Positions 49,001 through 59,877 of a stretch of DNA of 64,000 nucleotides are shown here, piece by piece. The stretch covers positions 4,170,555-4,234,554 of the forward strand of contig SSNP01000006.1 of assembly GCA_006937955.1 (NCBI GenBank), in the 5' to 3' direction. Positions within the stretch are counted from its first letter, which is position 1; the number at the start of each line of letters is the position of its first letter. Origin of the DNA: Pachypanchax playfairii (lineage: Eukaryota; Chordata; Actinopteri; Cyprinodontiformes; Aplocheilidae). The notes below the pieces were generated by a model. The model had not been told where the DNA came from. It did not search any database and worked only from the letters and a program-made list of their open reading frames with translations. Made by a program: the position numbers and the translations under genes.

Positions 49001-50221
49001 GCTAAATATCTCTGGTACTGAGGAGGATATGAAATCTGAAAGTGGAACTGAAGGAGTTAAAGTCTTGAAGTCACAAAAACATGTCAGAGACATTTAATTA
49101 AGGCCCCAGAAAATTGGGTCAGCTTGGAAAAAAAGAGCGAAGCATGTTTCTTTTAACACTCAAAGCAGCTGGCTCCTGATTTCTGTGTTAAAACAATCTC
49201 CTGTTTCAGAATAACGAGGCAATCAGCGTCAGAAAAATCATGAGAACAAAAAGAAAAGTATACCTGCCAATCAAATGTGTCTTTATTATTCATGTCAATC
49301 AGATTCATACATAAAAACCTGAACAGCCTGAAGCTCCAGTAGATAATCAGGAGAGCAGGATGATCCAAAAGCTTATTTATATATCAGGTATTTATCAGCA
49401 TGTTGTTGCTGCTCGGGTCTTACATCAGCATGTATGAGTGTCCAGGGTTAATCCATACTCAACCTGTCAGCTGAGTGCTAATGATCCTGGTGCACCTGGG
49501 CCCCCCCTCCTCCACACACACCAACCCCCTCCATCTGTCAACAACCACCCCCCCATTAACAGTTCCAATCACTTTATTTTTGTTCATTATTTTAGAATCA
49601 AACTTTTTAACACTTTGGTTGATTACAGGGTGAAAGGTGAATCCAATTAAACCACCACCAGATGTGCTTATTTACATTTATAAAGTAAACTAGTTTGACA
49701 TGATTTTAATGAATTTTAAAACAAACTGTTAAAAAGTTTAAGCTATCCTGATAACATGTAATTAAAACATTGACTTTAACTTATTAAACTCCTGCATTTC
49801 CACTGATTGAACGCACCTTACGTGGCTCCGCCCCCTTTGATTTTTTCCAGTTCTGTAAGAGTGTATCTAGTTTAGCACTTTAAATGAAATTTAAATGAAA
49901 AAATAATAGATGCTGAGACAGGTGATGGACTGCCAAAATCAGCTGATTGAAGACTTATTACTCATTAGATATACATATTTTATTTTTTAGTATAAACAAT
50001 GTTTGAATCATTAAATTTGGCTCTTTATTAAAGAACTGAAGATCAAACAGTTTAGGTTTCTAAATATTTTATTGATTATAAATTTATTGTGATAAAATTG
50101 ATCTGAAATCATTTTAAAAACCAAGTTAATATTCAGTTACAGAAATTACCTGATGAATGCTGAGTTACGACATATATTTCTTTATTCCATGCAGCAGCTC
50201 CACAGTCAAGGACTTCCAAAT
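46006..50221. other. Noncoding stretch with weak exon-like frames
   Basis: A 63-codon plus-strand frame at 46944-47135 starts right after a pyrimidine-rich acceptor-like TTTTCTCTACTTAAAG and has a hydrophilic, protein-like ending, but no polyadenylation signal or partner exon was seen. At 48154-48378 the minus strand has an acceptor-like TGTTTCTCTACAG, but two minus frames and one plus frame are open there, so none is preferred. A C-rich patch lies at 49498-49555. Elsewhere nothing was recognised. Confidence 0.35.
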
Positions 50222-50440
50222 GATCCATTTGTCTTCTATACCTGTTTGATCTTGTTCAGGGTCGTGGGGGGGGGGGCAGTCCTGATCCCCAGCAGTCACT
50301 GTACGTGAGGTGGGGTAGACAGGTCCCCAATCCATCACAGGTTTACATAGAGATGCTCACGCTCACAGTATAGTGTCACCAGCAAACCTTATGTGCATGT
50401 GTTTGGGGACAACAACTGACTGTGCCACCATGCAGCACTC
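50222..50440 (-). mobile_element. tRNA-headed repeat, internally shortened copy
   Basis: The plus-strand text contains CTTGTTCAGGGTCGTGG, a run of G at 50266-50277, CAATCCATCACAGG and a terminal TGTGCCACCATGCAGCAC. It is the reverse complement of the family with much of the centre missing. Confidence 0.7.
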
Positions 50441-52182
50441 ATGTTAACATACTGATTTATTTCATTATGAGCCACATAGCCGTTAACACCTTAATCAGAA
50501 CAAATCATCTAGAAAATAATTTTGTTAATTTTTAAAACACAGATCAGCTGTTCTGAGCGTTCTCTACTCAGTTGCATTAGACAGAAAATATTATCACGTC
50601 CCATCAAAGTTTCACGTCTCTGTGTGACAGTCGGGCTCTGAGAATTCAGTGTAGAACAGGAAGGCTGCAGGAACAAGGATCCTTTTGGGACAAAGAACCG
50701 GGTATTGATCTGTGTTTTCAGGATTATAATGAAGGTTTAGGATGTGCAAAGAACTCTGTGTCTAGAGGGATTTAACATAAGAATGAACTGTGAACATGAA
50801 TAACACATGTAAATAATTATCTTATTAGTGTCGAGGTCAGTCGAGAAAACTGTATCATGCATGTAAAGAAGCTCCTCAAGGCATTTTATTAAAGTGATTT
50901 GACCGTCTTTAGATGTTGTTTATATCACTTTATAATTTTGTTGCATTTTTTTTATTCCCACAGATTAGAAATAAAATAAAAATACAGTATTTTTACAGAA
51001 CATGCATGTTTTCATGTTATTAGTCCATCTTTGGGCAGAATTAACAGAATTCCAATAAGTGGTGGTATTAATTAGGTAAATATTGTCATGCAGAGAACAA
51101 AATTTCACTTTTTTAAACATGTAAACACACAACAGGCAGGCAGAAAGATAAAGGATGCAATCACTGACAGCAGCATTATAACATTTAGATCAGAGGAGAC
51201 TAACTGTGAGCATGAATACCAATTATTTGCCTGTAAACTGAGTTACAGATGAAACTAGAGTTCAGTGATTGTGATGCAGATATTTTCAAAGCTTAGAAAG
51301 ATGCAGGAGAACAAAATAATTCAGCTTTGTCTCACACATGGGTTGCCCAGCTTCTGTGAGAGTAAAGTCTCTCTTTTATGGGAAAACATGACACGTTTTC
51401 TTGATAAATCTCTGTGCAAGTAGGTCACATGAAGCAGATAAGTTGCTTACTATCTATACCCTCCTAGACCTGCAGCAGAGTTAACAAAAGCTGATGTATG
51501 TTTTTATTAGCGTGGAAGAAACGGGGGCAGGGGTGAGGAAGAGCGTCAAAAAGAAGAAGAAAAAAAAACAAGTAGAAAATCACACATTCATAGAAAGTGA
51601 GCATCACAACAATAATTGGCTCTCAGAACATGTGAGCTGATCTGACAAGTTAAAATTGGTGTAGGTTATGAAAGCAGGAAATAACACAGATGGGAAAAAA
51701 GAAAGTGAAAGAGTGGCAGTGTGAGATAATCCTTGCATCTAAATTTAACAAGCACATAAGAAAAGTGTGACCTGACTGAACCTTTATCAAACTTTCATTG
51801 CTTTGAGATTCTGCATGATTTAAAACCTTTGAGCAAATGGATGTTTTATTTTGTTTAAATCATAAACAAAAATAGTAGTTCAGTAGATGATGAATGTATT
51901 TTAACATGGAAGCAAGTAACTTCATGTCACTTTGTGCAGGAGCAATCACACACCTTAAACTTCTACTTTTCTCTGTATATTGAAGTCCACAGTAAGGCAG
52001 ATGGAAGAGAGGAAACCTGACAAACTGCCTGCTAGCTGACAGTGTTTTGGCTGTGATCAGTCTGTCCTTGCATAATTAGATTTTCTCACAGCAACCTACA
52101 CTCAGTGAAAGCCAGAAATGTTTCTAAATGACCTCAAACAACAACTTCAATATAATTATTATTAGAGATGCTATAGTATAAA
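50441..52182. other. Noncoding stretch, nothing recognised
   Basis: AT-rich, without repeat borders, RNA genes or exon-like frames that I can support. Confidence 0.45.
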
Positions 52183-52410
52183 TGGTCAGCACAGTGTGTG
52201 ATGGTTGGAAGATGAATTTGCATGTTTTTCTGTTCTCTGTGTGGATTTTCTTTGGCCTCCACCTGCAGTAAAAATCAATAAACATTACAGTATGAATGAG
52301 CGTGTGACCCTGTGATGGACTCGTGATGTGTCCATGATGCACCTTGCTTCATTCCTATTGGCAGCTGCAAAAGCTCCTTGAACAGGACAAAGCTAAGATG
52401 AAAAAAGGAG
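52183..52410 (+). mobile_element. tRNA-headed repeat, strongly degraded copy
   Basis: Recognisable pieces in the correct order: GTCAGCACAGTGTGTGATGG (head), GAATTTGCATGTTTTTCTG, GTGTGGATTTTC, GACCCTGTGATGGACTCGTG and GAACAGGACAA. Divergence is higher than in other copies, so it is probably the oldest insertion of the family in the window. Confidence 0.6.
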
Positions 52411-52829
52411 TAAATGAATGAACAAACTGTTTCCATAAGTAGCATTGTGTCACCTCTTTTAAGCACTAGCTTGGAAAGCAAGGAAGGTCACTTTTACACA
52501 AAACACTCATGCACACTGGGTATAAAGGCACCAGATGGGACGCTCTACACCAGCTCGCCTCCATACGGCACTCTTGTGACCCTGACCACCTGGGCTCCGG
52601 AAGGTGACAGCAAGTCTGTACAGAAAATACTCACACAGATACACACATACATCAACGCACCTGCAAACACAATATGGAGAAAATCATCCATAACTCAAGC
52701 TTTTAAATTAAGATTTTTAAAAAATAAAAGTCAGATTCTGTTTTAAATATTTGTTATTGTTAACAGACAACTGTAACAACACAGAGTAGCTACTCATGTA
52801 TGGTCACTAAGAAAATAAGATGGAACATT
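52411..52829. other. Noncoding stretch, nothing recognised
   Basis: The 110-codon plus-strand frame beginning at 52414 has no motif, no splice signal and ends in AT-rich sequence; it is not called. Confidence 0.4.
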
Positions 52830-53097
52830 TTAAAGGTACGATATGTCAGAATGTTTCAAGTAAATACACAACAGTTTAATGTCCCACTGATGTTGAAAAT
52901 AAAGTCACATTGTAACAGATCTGGATCTCAGTCAGCTGGGTGGTCTCTAGTTTCTGGTCCAGACCAGAATCATTATTGACACGTCCAGACTTCCTGGTTC
53001 CATAACGAATCACATGTGAGTCTGCAAGGCTGCAAGTCTTCAACACAAGCAGCTGGAATTCAACAACGAGCAGCAGCAAAAAGTAAAAATCAACCAC

Positions 53098-53293
53098 ATC
53101 ATAATTCAACTTTATTCATCTCAAAATGGAGAAATTCACTTCTGCATTTGACCCATCCTGAGGGAGCAGAGGGCTGCCTGTGTCAGGGAGGCAGTTCAGG
53201 GTTCATCAACACACTTGTTTGGGTTGGGGATTGAACCTCCAACCTCTCAATGTGAGGACAACCTCCTTTCCCTTTTGATCACGGCCATCCTAG
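53098..53293 (-). mobile_element. SINE-like repeat abutting the tRNA gene
   Basis: Read on the minus strand: a tRNA-like head beginning GGATGGCCGTGATCAAAAGG, a B-box-type GGTTCAATCCC (plus-strand 53227-53237), a body with CCTGAACTGCCTCC and GGGTCAAATGCAGAAGTG, and an end AGATGAATAAAGTTGAATTAT. I recall this layout (tRNA-like head, 'ggttcgaatccc', 'gggttaaatgcagagaa', 'aataaag' tail) from a common fish SINE. It begins only a few bases after the 3' end of the tRNA-Ala, in the same orientation. It is absent from family A copy 1. Confidence 0.65.
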
Positions 53294-53296
53294 AAA

Positions 53297-53368
53297 TGGA
53301 GATGCCGGGGATTGAACCCGGGACCTCATACATGCGAAGCATGCGCTCTACCACTGAGCTACATCCCC
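53297..53368 (-). tRNA. tRNA-Ala (anticodon CGC)
   Basis: The 72-nt minus-strand sequence folds fully. The acceptor GGGGATG pairs with CATCTCC and includes the G3:U70 wobble that marks alanine tRNAs. The D arm is GCTC-AGTGGTA-GAGC. The anticodon arm is CATGC / GTATG with loop TTCGCAT, placing CGC at plus-strand 53334-53336 to read GCG alanine codons. The variable loop is 5 nt, the T arm is CCGGG-TTCAATC-CCCGG, and the discriminator is A. A box (TAGCTCAGTGG) and B box (GGTTCAATCCC) are both intact. No CCA is encoded, as usual in eukaryotes. Oddly, the 3' flank is TTTCTAGG with no run of four T, and a SINE follows directly. A tRNA-derived pseudogene is unlikely given the full pairing, but activity is not shown. 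Confidence 0.92.
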
Positions 53369-53490
53369 ACACAAACAGCTGAGCTGGGGTGTTCAAACAC
53401 ACTTAGGAAAACTCAGCGCTGAACAAATAGACCTTCAGACATCAACATCAGAACTGGCAACCCAACAGAACAATCAGGGAGGGGAGGGGG

Positions 53491-53562
53491 TGAGTGGCTT
53501 AGAGGGGGTGAGTGGCTGAGAGGGGGTGAGTGGCTGAGAGGGGGTGAGTGGCTGAGAGGGGA
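53491..53562. repeat. 18-bp minisatellite, four units
   Basis: Four copies of TGAGTGGCTGAGAGGGGG with one or two substitutions, starting at 53491, 53509, 53527 and 53545. The equivalent part of family A copy 1 has a single unit-like stretch, so the expansion arose after insertion. Confidence 0.9.
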
Positions 53563-53632
53563 TGTTTGTTTTTCAACATGAACTGCAGGATTCGGATTTG
53601 ACAACAAGGTCTAGTTCTTACATACTGTAACT

Positions 53633-54761
53633 TGAAAATGTGAATTACTGATCAGTAAAAAAAAGCACTTTTATTAATAAAAAAGTTAAAATAAAATAAT
53701 AATAAATACAATGATGAATGAATCTCTGGAATTTTCTGACATAAAGAGGAAGTTTTATATTATAAAATGTTTCACTTGGTGCGATCATGTTAATTGAAGC
53801 TAAAATGTTTTCCAGCAACAAACAGCAAGAGATAACATGTCAAATACAAGTTATTGCTAATTGATGCCTTTATTATAAAAATGTCTACATTGACAAAACA
53901 TTTCACAGCATCAAAATAATCTTTTCATTTACTAAACAAATGTCTTTGTTTTCTATCTGACTGTCAGGCTTTGAACAGTAGTGACTGATTTCACAAAGAT
54001 GTCACATACTTTAGTAAACCACACATCACGTTTGCCACATTCTATCAACATCACACGCATAAAAAAGACCTCATACATTATTCAGATCCTGTTGCTGTGT
54101 CAAGTAGATGTTCCAAATCACACCAAACATTGTGCAGCATGTCAAAAGTGGAGGATAAAGAAATTACAACTCTAACAACTTTATTTTTGTGTTTGGCGTA
54201 AGAAGCATGAACGTGAAATGTGAAAATTTCAAAATAATTGTGAGCATGAAAACCGTTTAGTACCTGAGAAGAACTGAACTAACTTTGAGAGGACATGTCC
54301 ATCTGCACAGGTTGTTCTGTTCACACGTGGAATGATGTGAAAACTGTATCTGACTGAAGAAGAAGAAACATAATCAGAGTCAGAGTTTTTATTCTGAACA
54401 GATCTGAGATGTTTGTTGTGAGACTGTCCAGTCATGTTGAAATAAACTTGTGAAGCCGTTGTTATGACTCTCCAGACTGGTCGCCATGTAGGGACAAATT
54501 TTGAGAGTGAAATTAGTTAATGATTAATCAAATCCGACGCTGGAAGTCTCGGGATTTACCTGTTTTCTATGAAGCTGTAGAGATATTCAGGAGCATCCAG
54601 AACATATCTTATAAGATCATTTTATTAGTTTTTTTTTATCTAACCTGTAATTGTATTATTTTTACAAAATATTGCAAATCAAGATTTTAACTAACCTTGT
54701 TCATGATTTGTAAATAACATGTATTTGTATAGTGTACAGCCCAAACACACAAAACAATATC
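53633..54761. other. Noncoding stretch, nothing recognised
   Basis: AT-rich sequence. Short frames up to 68 codons on both strands have no support. Confidence 0.45.
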
Positions 54762-54842
54762 TTCTGGGCTGAACAGGGATTTGAACCAGTGACCCTTCAG
54801 GTACCAGACAGGCTGCGCTACCCTCTGATCCACTGCCACCCA
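54762..54842 (-). mobile_element. tRNA-derived SINE head (fragment)
   Basis: Read on the minus strand, GGGTGGCAGTGGATCAGAGG leads into TAGCGCAGCC, then GGTCACTGGTTCAAATCCC, which includes a B-box. Arms do not pair well enough for a functional tRNA, and the 3' continuation TGTTCAGCCC fits the body of fish tRNA-derived SINEs. This is a different head from the one at 53098. Confidence 0.6.
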
Positions 54843-54926
54843 ACTATGAAGTGGATTTACTCAAAAGAATAAGGTGCACAAACGCTAACGCTAACATTTT
54901 TTTTACTTAATTGACTTTTATCATTG

Positions 54927-54959
54927 ATGAATGAATGAATGAATGAATGAATGAATGAA
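54927..54959. repeat. (ATGA)n microsatellite
   Basis: About eight tandem ATGA units. Confidence 0.95.
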
Positions 54960-55129
54960 GTTCATGTCCCGGTATCACAACATACTTGATGGTTTACATG
55001 TTTTATGCAGATAGATTTTTTTTCAATCTGAACAGATTGCAATAAGAGTTCCACCACGTACAGGAAGTGTCACATTCTGTAAATCTAAATTTCTCACGTT
55101 TTTCTGACAACTTTATGTTCCTTTTTTAG

Positions 55130-55300
55130 ATGTAGGAGGCAGCAAAAAGTTACAGTGTAAATGTGTCTATATATGTCAAAAATAATCTTATTTCTCCAAG
55201 TTAAAGTCAGAAAAAAGGCCATCTGTGCAAATCCACAGGGACGAGAGGTGGAAGTGAAGAAAGATGGAGCAGAGCTCACTAAGAGCTTCTCTCCTGCTTT
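55130..55300 (+). pseudogene. CXC-chemokine-like exon relic
   Basis: After a pyrimidine-rich CTTTTTTAG ending at 55129 the frame reads GGSKKLQCKCV, with a C-x-C pair and the phase-1 start usual for the second chemokine exon. The frame stops shortly after. Following another acceptor-like CTTATTTCTCCAAG (to 55200), a second frame reads VKVRKKAICANPQGREVEV. Here the C-x-N-P-x-x-x-x-V spacing matches the third chemokine exon around its last cysteine, with E in place of the usual W. The segment expected between them, including the third cysteine region and a normal intron, is missing, so the locus looks like an internally deleted relic. No signal-peptide exon was found. The family assignment is inference from short motifs and could be wrong. 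Confidence 0.35.
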
Positions 55301-56625
55301 CAGGGAGGATAATAACAGCACAGACAGCTCAAGTCTTTCAACATGCTCTATTTTACAGAGACTGGAGGGAAATAAAGACAAATTGGTCCAACAATCCTTT
55401 CTGCATTCCATCCAGTACAGACTTTCATCTTGTGTATCTGAAGCTCCTGAAGATGCTTCTCTCACACTTTCTGTCTTTTTGATTTGACACCAGAAACAGG
55501 AAATAATCTGGATCTTTACTCCACAAAGGTAGAAACGTTGACAAGGTTTTTATATCTTAGGCCTCAAAATCATTTTACAGTATCATGTAACAATTTGTTG
55601 GACTCAGTTTCAGATGGAAATTAAATTTGGAAGAAAACAGAAGTTTATATGGTAAACGTTGTGACATTAATGACTTCCTGTCAAGATTACGCAGTATAAC
55701 ACAAAACAAAGGCCAAGAGAGAGACTATAAATCATCCAGAAACCATTCAGAGGTGTGAGAATTAATACATTTGAAAGTAAATGACAGTCTAGAGGTTTTT
55801 CTGGTTTCGTGCCACTGAAGAATGAGATTGACTCCAACATGGTTATTGCTGATGTTTTCTGTTTGTTAGATTTTCACATTAAGAGCAGAATTAAAACAGA
55901 TGAACAGTATTTTTTAAGCTGTTTATTGGAAACTTGTAGACTCCTTTGTGTTCCACCTGCTGTTTCCTGTAGAAGCTGGAAGAGACCCTTTCAAAAGAAA
56001 AGAGACGTGAAAGGCAGGAAGGACGAAGGAGACATAAAGTTCTTTCATATTTAAAAGAAACAGGTCCGTTTGCTCTTCAGACCAACTCAGTAAACACCTG
56101 TCATCTTTCTTCTTATGCTGAGAAAAACTGGCAAAATGAGCTTTAAAGAACCAAATACAACAATCTGCTTACAGTCAGCTGAACCTGTATTTAATTAAAG
56201 GTTTTTATTTCATAATTTTATCACCTATTTTTGTTAATTGCCTAGTAAGACAAATCTGTAGTGATACTACATCAAAGTGATGAAAAGGTACAAACTATTC
56301 TCTGAAAATATGTCCACACTGGTTGATCCTTCTGTCTATGATAGAGAGACAATTTTCTAAAGAAAATAAAGTAAAAAAGTTAAATAACATTATTTATAAA
56401 TGAAAAGCAACTCAAAATGCATTTTGTGTACAGTATCTTTATTTTTCTTTATGGTTCTTTCTATAATATGTCCAAGTGCTGCTTGGCAGAGGTCTGTGGT
56501 CTTTGAGTGATTTTCTGCTTGATGCCATTTCGCTGTGTTGCAAAAAGTATTAGATAAAGAAAAAAAAACAAAAAACAATGAATAAATCATAACAGGTTCT
56601 TAGTTGGTCAGTCAGTCAGTTATTA
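55301..56625. other. Noncoding stretch, nothing recognised
   Basis: The open frame of the chemokine-like relic continues to 55487 as a serine-rich tail without features. The remainder has no supported gene or repeat border. Confidence 0.4.
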
Positions 56626-56712
56626 TGTGTACCTGCTTATTCCTGTTCAGGGTCACGGGGAGTTGGCGTCTATCCCCAGCGGTCCCCAGGCGAGAGGCGG
56701 GGTCACATTCCT
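56626..56712 (-). mobile_element. tRNA-headed repeat, 3' fragment
   Basis: The plus strand reads TACCTGCTTATTCCTGTTCA, then GGGTCACGGGGAGTTGG, CCCCAGCGGTCCCC and GCGAGAGGCGGGGTCAC, the reverse complement of the family's 3' quarter. The (GGAT)n tail is absent. Confidence 0.75.
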
Positions 56713-57820
56713 GATTTAGTAAAAATTAAAATCCAGGAAAAAAATATAAAAAAAAAAATAGAAATATATTTATATAAAATATAAAACATATATATAATAT
56801 ATAAAAAATGTTCCAGCAAAAAAATAAAAAAGATAAGTTACATTATTTAATTAAACAGTTAATTTATTAGAAGTCAAATACCATAAAACAGAAAATAATC
56901 ATCATCTTAATATCACAGTTATTTTTAAATATTTTCATGAAGCTTCAAGGTTGTTATCAAACTGTATCAACAGTGAACTTATTACATAAACACAAAACCA
57001 ATATGTAGTTTTTGTAGAACTTTTCATTCGCTGTCATTTTCTTACACTCCAGTATTAAATTGTCTCGTTAAAGGTTTTGAAAAACCCACTGATCATGGCT
57101 ATCGCTGCAACCACAGCTGTCACTGTGTGATTTCTTCACTTTGGCAGCTGCAGCAGATTTTCAAAGGATTTAGAACTGACAACTTCCAGAGCTCTTACCA
57201 ACTGCAGAACATTGTCAGGTACTTGTCCTAACAAGACTGTGATACACAACGGCTGCCATCCTAATTTCTTCTGTACTTTCTAGTTGGAGTTAAAGTCGTC
57301 AACAAGCAGCGAGGGTGATATTGTAAAGTAATAACTCCCAGGCAGCACAAAGCAAGCTGTGAGTTGACCTGAATCCTGAAATCCTGTTGAATACAGCGAC
57401 ATCATTGTAGATACCATCACAGATTTACTGCAAGAAAAAAAGATTCAAACTGTAAATCGGCTGCTTGAGATTTAGCTCGACTGTTTCTGCCTGGAGTTTT
57501 CCACTCGTCAGTGAAATGGTTAGTGCTGTAACTTAGTTTTCTGGGTTTTTTAATATTTCTCTTCGTGTTCAGTTGGCGACTCTTGTATAGCTGTTGAGCC
57601 ATAACAAATAACACATCGGAATTAAGCCAACCAGCTCTTCCTTTAATTCAAAACAGGAATTTTGAAAGGTTCCGTTGCCTTCTTACAGCCTCTGAGCTGC
57701 AGAAACTTTATTTAAATGCAAATGTAAAAGATCAAGAGCTTTGTGTAGACTGGTGTTTACATTTGCAGCCCTTTGGGTTCAAAGTGCTTTATGCACAACA
57801 AGTTCTGCTGCTAACAGTAA
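56713..57820. other. Very AT-rich noncoding stretch
   Basis: 56730-56830 is nearly pure A and T with ATATA runs. The rest has no recognised feature. Confidence 0.45.
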
Positions 57821-57925
57821 CATATGTGCAAACCCACAGGGGTCGGACCTCAGGACTCGAACCTTCATCCAGCTGTCTGGCACTGGGCTGCTGGCAGAGC
57901 TCCACCTCTGAGCTCATCGCTAACC
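57821..57925 (-). mobile_element. Possible tRNA-derived repeat head
   Basis: On the minus strand GAGCTCAGAGGTGGAGCTC resembles an A-box region and GGTTCGAGTCC (plus-strand 57853-57863) matches the B-box consensus, about 40-50 bp apart. The arms do not make a clean tRNA. The family is not identified. Confidence 0.4.
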
Positions 57926-58889
57926 TCATCCACCCTTACACAGATGCACCAAAGCTCACGTGCATGCAAACACACACTTATAGCGTCTTCATGCTGACTT
58001 CTGAACGTGTCGTGCTGTATTTAGATCTGACCATCTGTTCAAGAATCACCTGACAGGTGTAGGTGCAGTTATCCTCTCTCCTCTTTGTCCTCCGCTTCAT
58101 CCCTGAGACCTGAGAAGCATCACACTCATGGAAATTTACAGGAACACAAAGTCATCTGATTTCACTCACACTTACACTAAAAAAGCTTTTTTCTTCTTGA
58201 GTGTAACCTGAAAGGCTGTTTTACAACATTAAGAAGTGCCTCAGATAAACATTTAACCCCTTAATGACTGAGAAAATACTATCAGAACATTATATTATTT
58301 TATTTAAATATCTATTAGACAAACATAAGAACCTATAATAGTACTAACAGCCTCCATCAGAAGTTTGTTTAGTATTTGATACTACATGTTTAAGAGGAAA
58401 CTAAAGAGTTAAGGGTGTTTTAAAGATAAAAACCATCTAAAATGTGAGACATAAATTATATTGTTAACACAGATAAAATATAGTGATTGATTTTGTTTAA
58501 TTTGAGAGATTTGGAAGATTAATTGTTTTAAACTTCAAACTTTTTCTCCTTGTTGTGTTTACTGCATGTCTTTGTTAAACTTTCCCTGTTTGATGGTCTG
58601 GTTGTATTTTTACTACAAGCTGCAACCAGGATTTTACCTGCAATTCTTTTGTTTTAGTTGAAATATTGGCACATGTATTATTTTACAAGTGTCATTCTAT
58701 TAATTTAAACCTTGTAATTGTCCAAAACAGTGAAGACACAGTAAAATGTAAATAAAATGTACTGACTTATAAATCCGTATTACGTCCCACTAGAACATAA
58801 ACAACATATCAGATGTTGAAACTGAGCTCATTTGGAATTTGGTGGCAGCAACTCGTCTCCAAAGTCTGAACAGGGTGATGTTTATATTG
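57926..58889. other. Noncoding stretch, nothing recognised
   Basis: AT-rich, without repeat borders or supported frames. Confidence 0.45.
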
Positions 58890-59165
58890 TCTCTTATTTA
58901 ACATCTGTCTGTAAACATCTGGGATATGAGGAGACCAGCTGCTGGAGGACAGGAATGTCCCATTCTGGTCTGATGCTGGAGTTTTTCATTTCCTGATGCT
59001 CCAGATGTTTTCTGTTGGTGGATGATCTTCAAGCAGGTCAGTTCAACACATTGTACCAATTAACCTAATTAGTTTCTGATATGTTGTTTATGTTCTATTG
59101 GGGTTTTATGTTGTGATTATTTACTCGTTACACAGTGTCCTAACTTTTTGGGAATAGTGGTTGTA
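58890..59165. mobile_element. Tc1-like element remnant
   Basis: The end reads ACACAGTGTCCTAACTTTTT, then GGGAATAGTGGTTG next to a TA, a mutated version of the end at 45643. Upstream, TGTCCCATTCTGGTCTGATG, GGTCAGTTCAACACATTG and ACCAATTAACCTAATTAG follow the order I recall for the body of such elements. The transposase frame is destroyed. Confidence 0.5.
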
Positions 59166-59691
59166 ATTCCAGTCTATTAGTACCACTGACATGCATGTTT
59201 TCCCTACTTCAACACACCTGGTTTCCCTTGATGGTTGAGTGACAGGTGTGTTCAGGTAAAACAAATTTTAAAACATGCAGGACAGTCATACATGAGGAGT
59301 GAAATTAAAAAAAAAATATATATTATAAAGAGTCTGTTTATTTGTATTAAATTTGCTTCCTTTTCAAACTGATATAAATATTTTAGCATCACTAATTAAC
59401 AGAAAGTATTTTTTAACAGTTAAAGAACTTCTAAAAATACTGTCTAATCAAACTGATCACAGATGAATGAAACGTCCCAGTGCAATAACAATAACAACAT
59501 CCATCTCAATATTATACACAAAGAAATTCATCGGACTCTTTCTGATAAAACGTTTACAGGTTTCACTTTGTTATGTCGCCATTTTGAAATAGACATTTTC
59601 TAAATTTATACCCAAAGCTATTTAATTGGTTTTTGAGGTGAAAGCATTTGGTCGATCAAAGAGAAAATGTTTAATTCATGAGAATGTCTGC

Positions 59692-59695
<4 letters not shown>
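59166..59695. other. Noncoding stretch, nothing recognised
   Basis: AT-rich sequence with no supported features. Confidence 0.45.

Positions 59696-59743
<48 letters not shown>
59696..59743. repeat. (CA)n microsatellite 1
   Basis: About 24 CA units, about 100 bp from a second CA tract. Open frames through the two tracts (59626-59928 plus, 59676-59903 minus) are products of the repeat. Confidence 0.97.
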
Positions 59744-59744
<1 letters not shown>

Positions 59745-59838
59745 AGGCATGTACGCGTGCTTGGTTAATTTTATATTCATAGACACACACTCATGCATGC
59801 TTGGACACTTACCAGGTGGCAGCAGAAACACCAACATG

Positions 59839-59840
<2 letters not shown>

Positions 59841-59875
<35 letters not shown>
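59841..59875. repeat. (CA)n microsatellite 2
   Basis: About 17 CA units, same orientation as the tract at 59696, separated by unique sequence. Confidence 0.97.

Positions 59876-59877
<2 letters not shown>

Larger units (their letters stand above)
52830..53632 (-). mobile_element. TTAA-flanked miniature element, family A copy 2, interrupted
   Basis: Minus-strand copy of 18085-18622. The plus-strand left border reads TTAAAGGTACGATATGTCAG; the right border is degraded (CATACTGTAACTTGA). Homology to copy 1 covers about 52830-53097 and 53372-53632. Between these lies a foreign block of about 275 bp carrying a SINE and a tRNA-Ala gene. Copy 2 has also gained an 18-bp tandem repeat at 53491-53562. 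Its 64-codon minus-strand frame is a by-product of repeat sequence. Confidence 0.8.

Noticed and set aside
54762..54842. Considered as a second functional tRNA gene
   Set aside because: It has a B box but the acceptor and anticodon arms do not pair, and the 3' flank continues as a SINE body.
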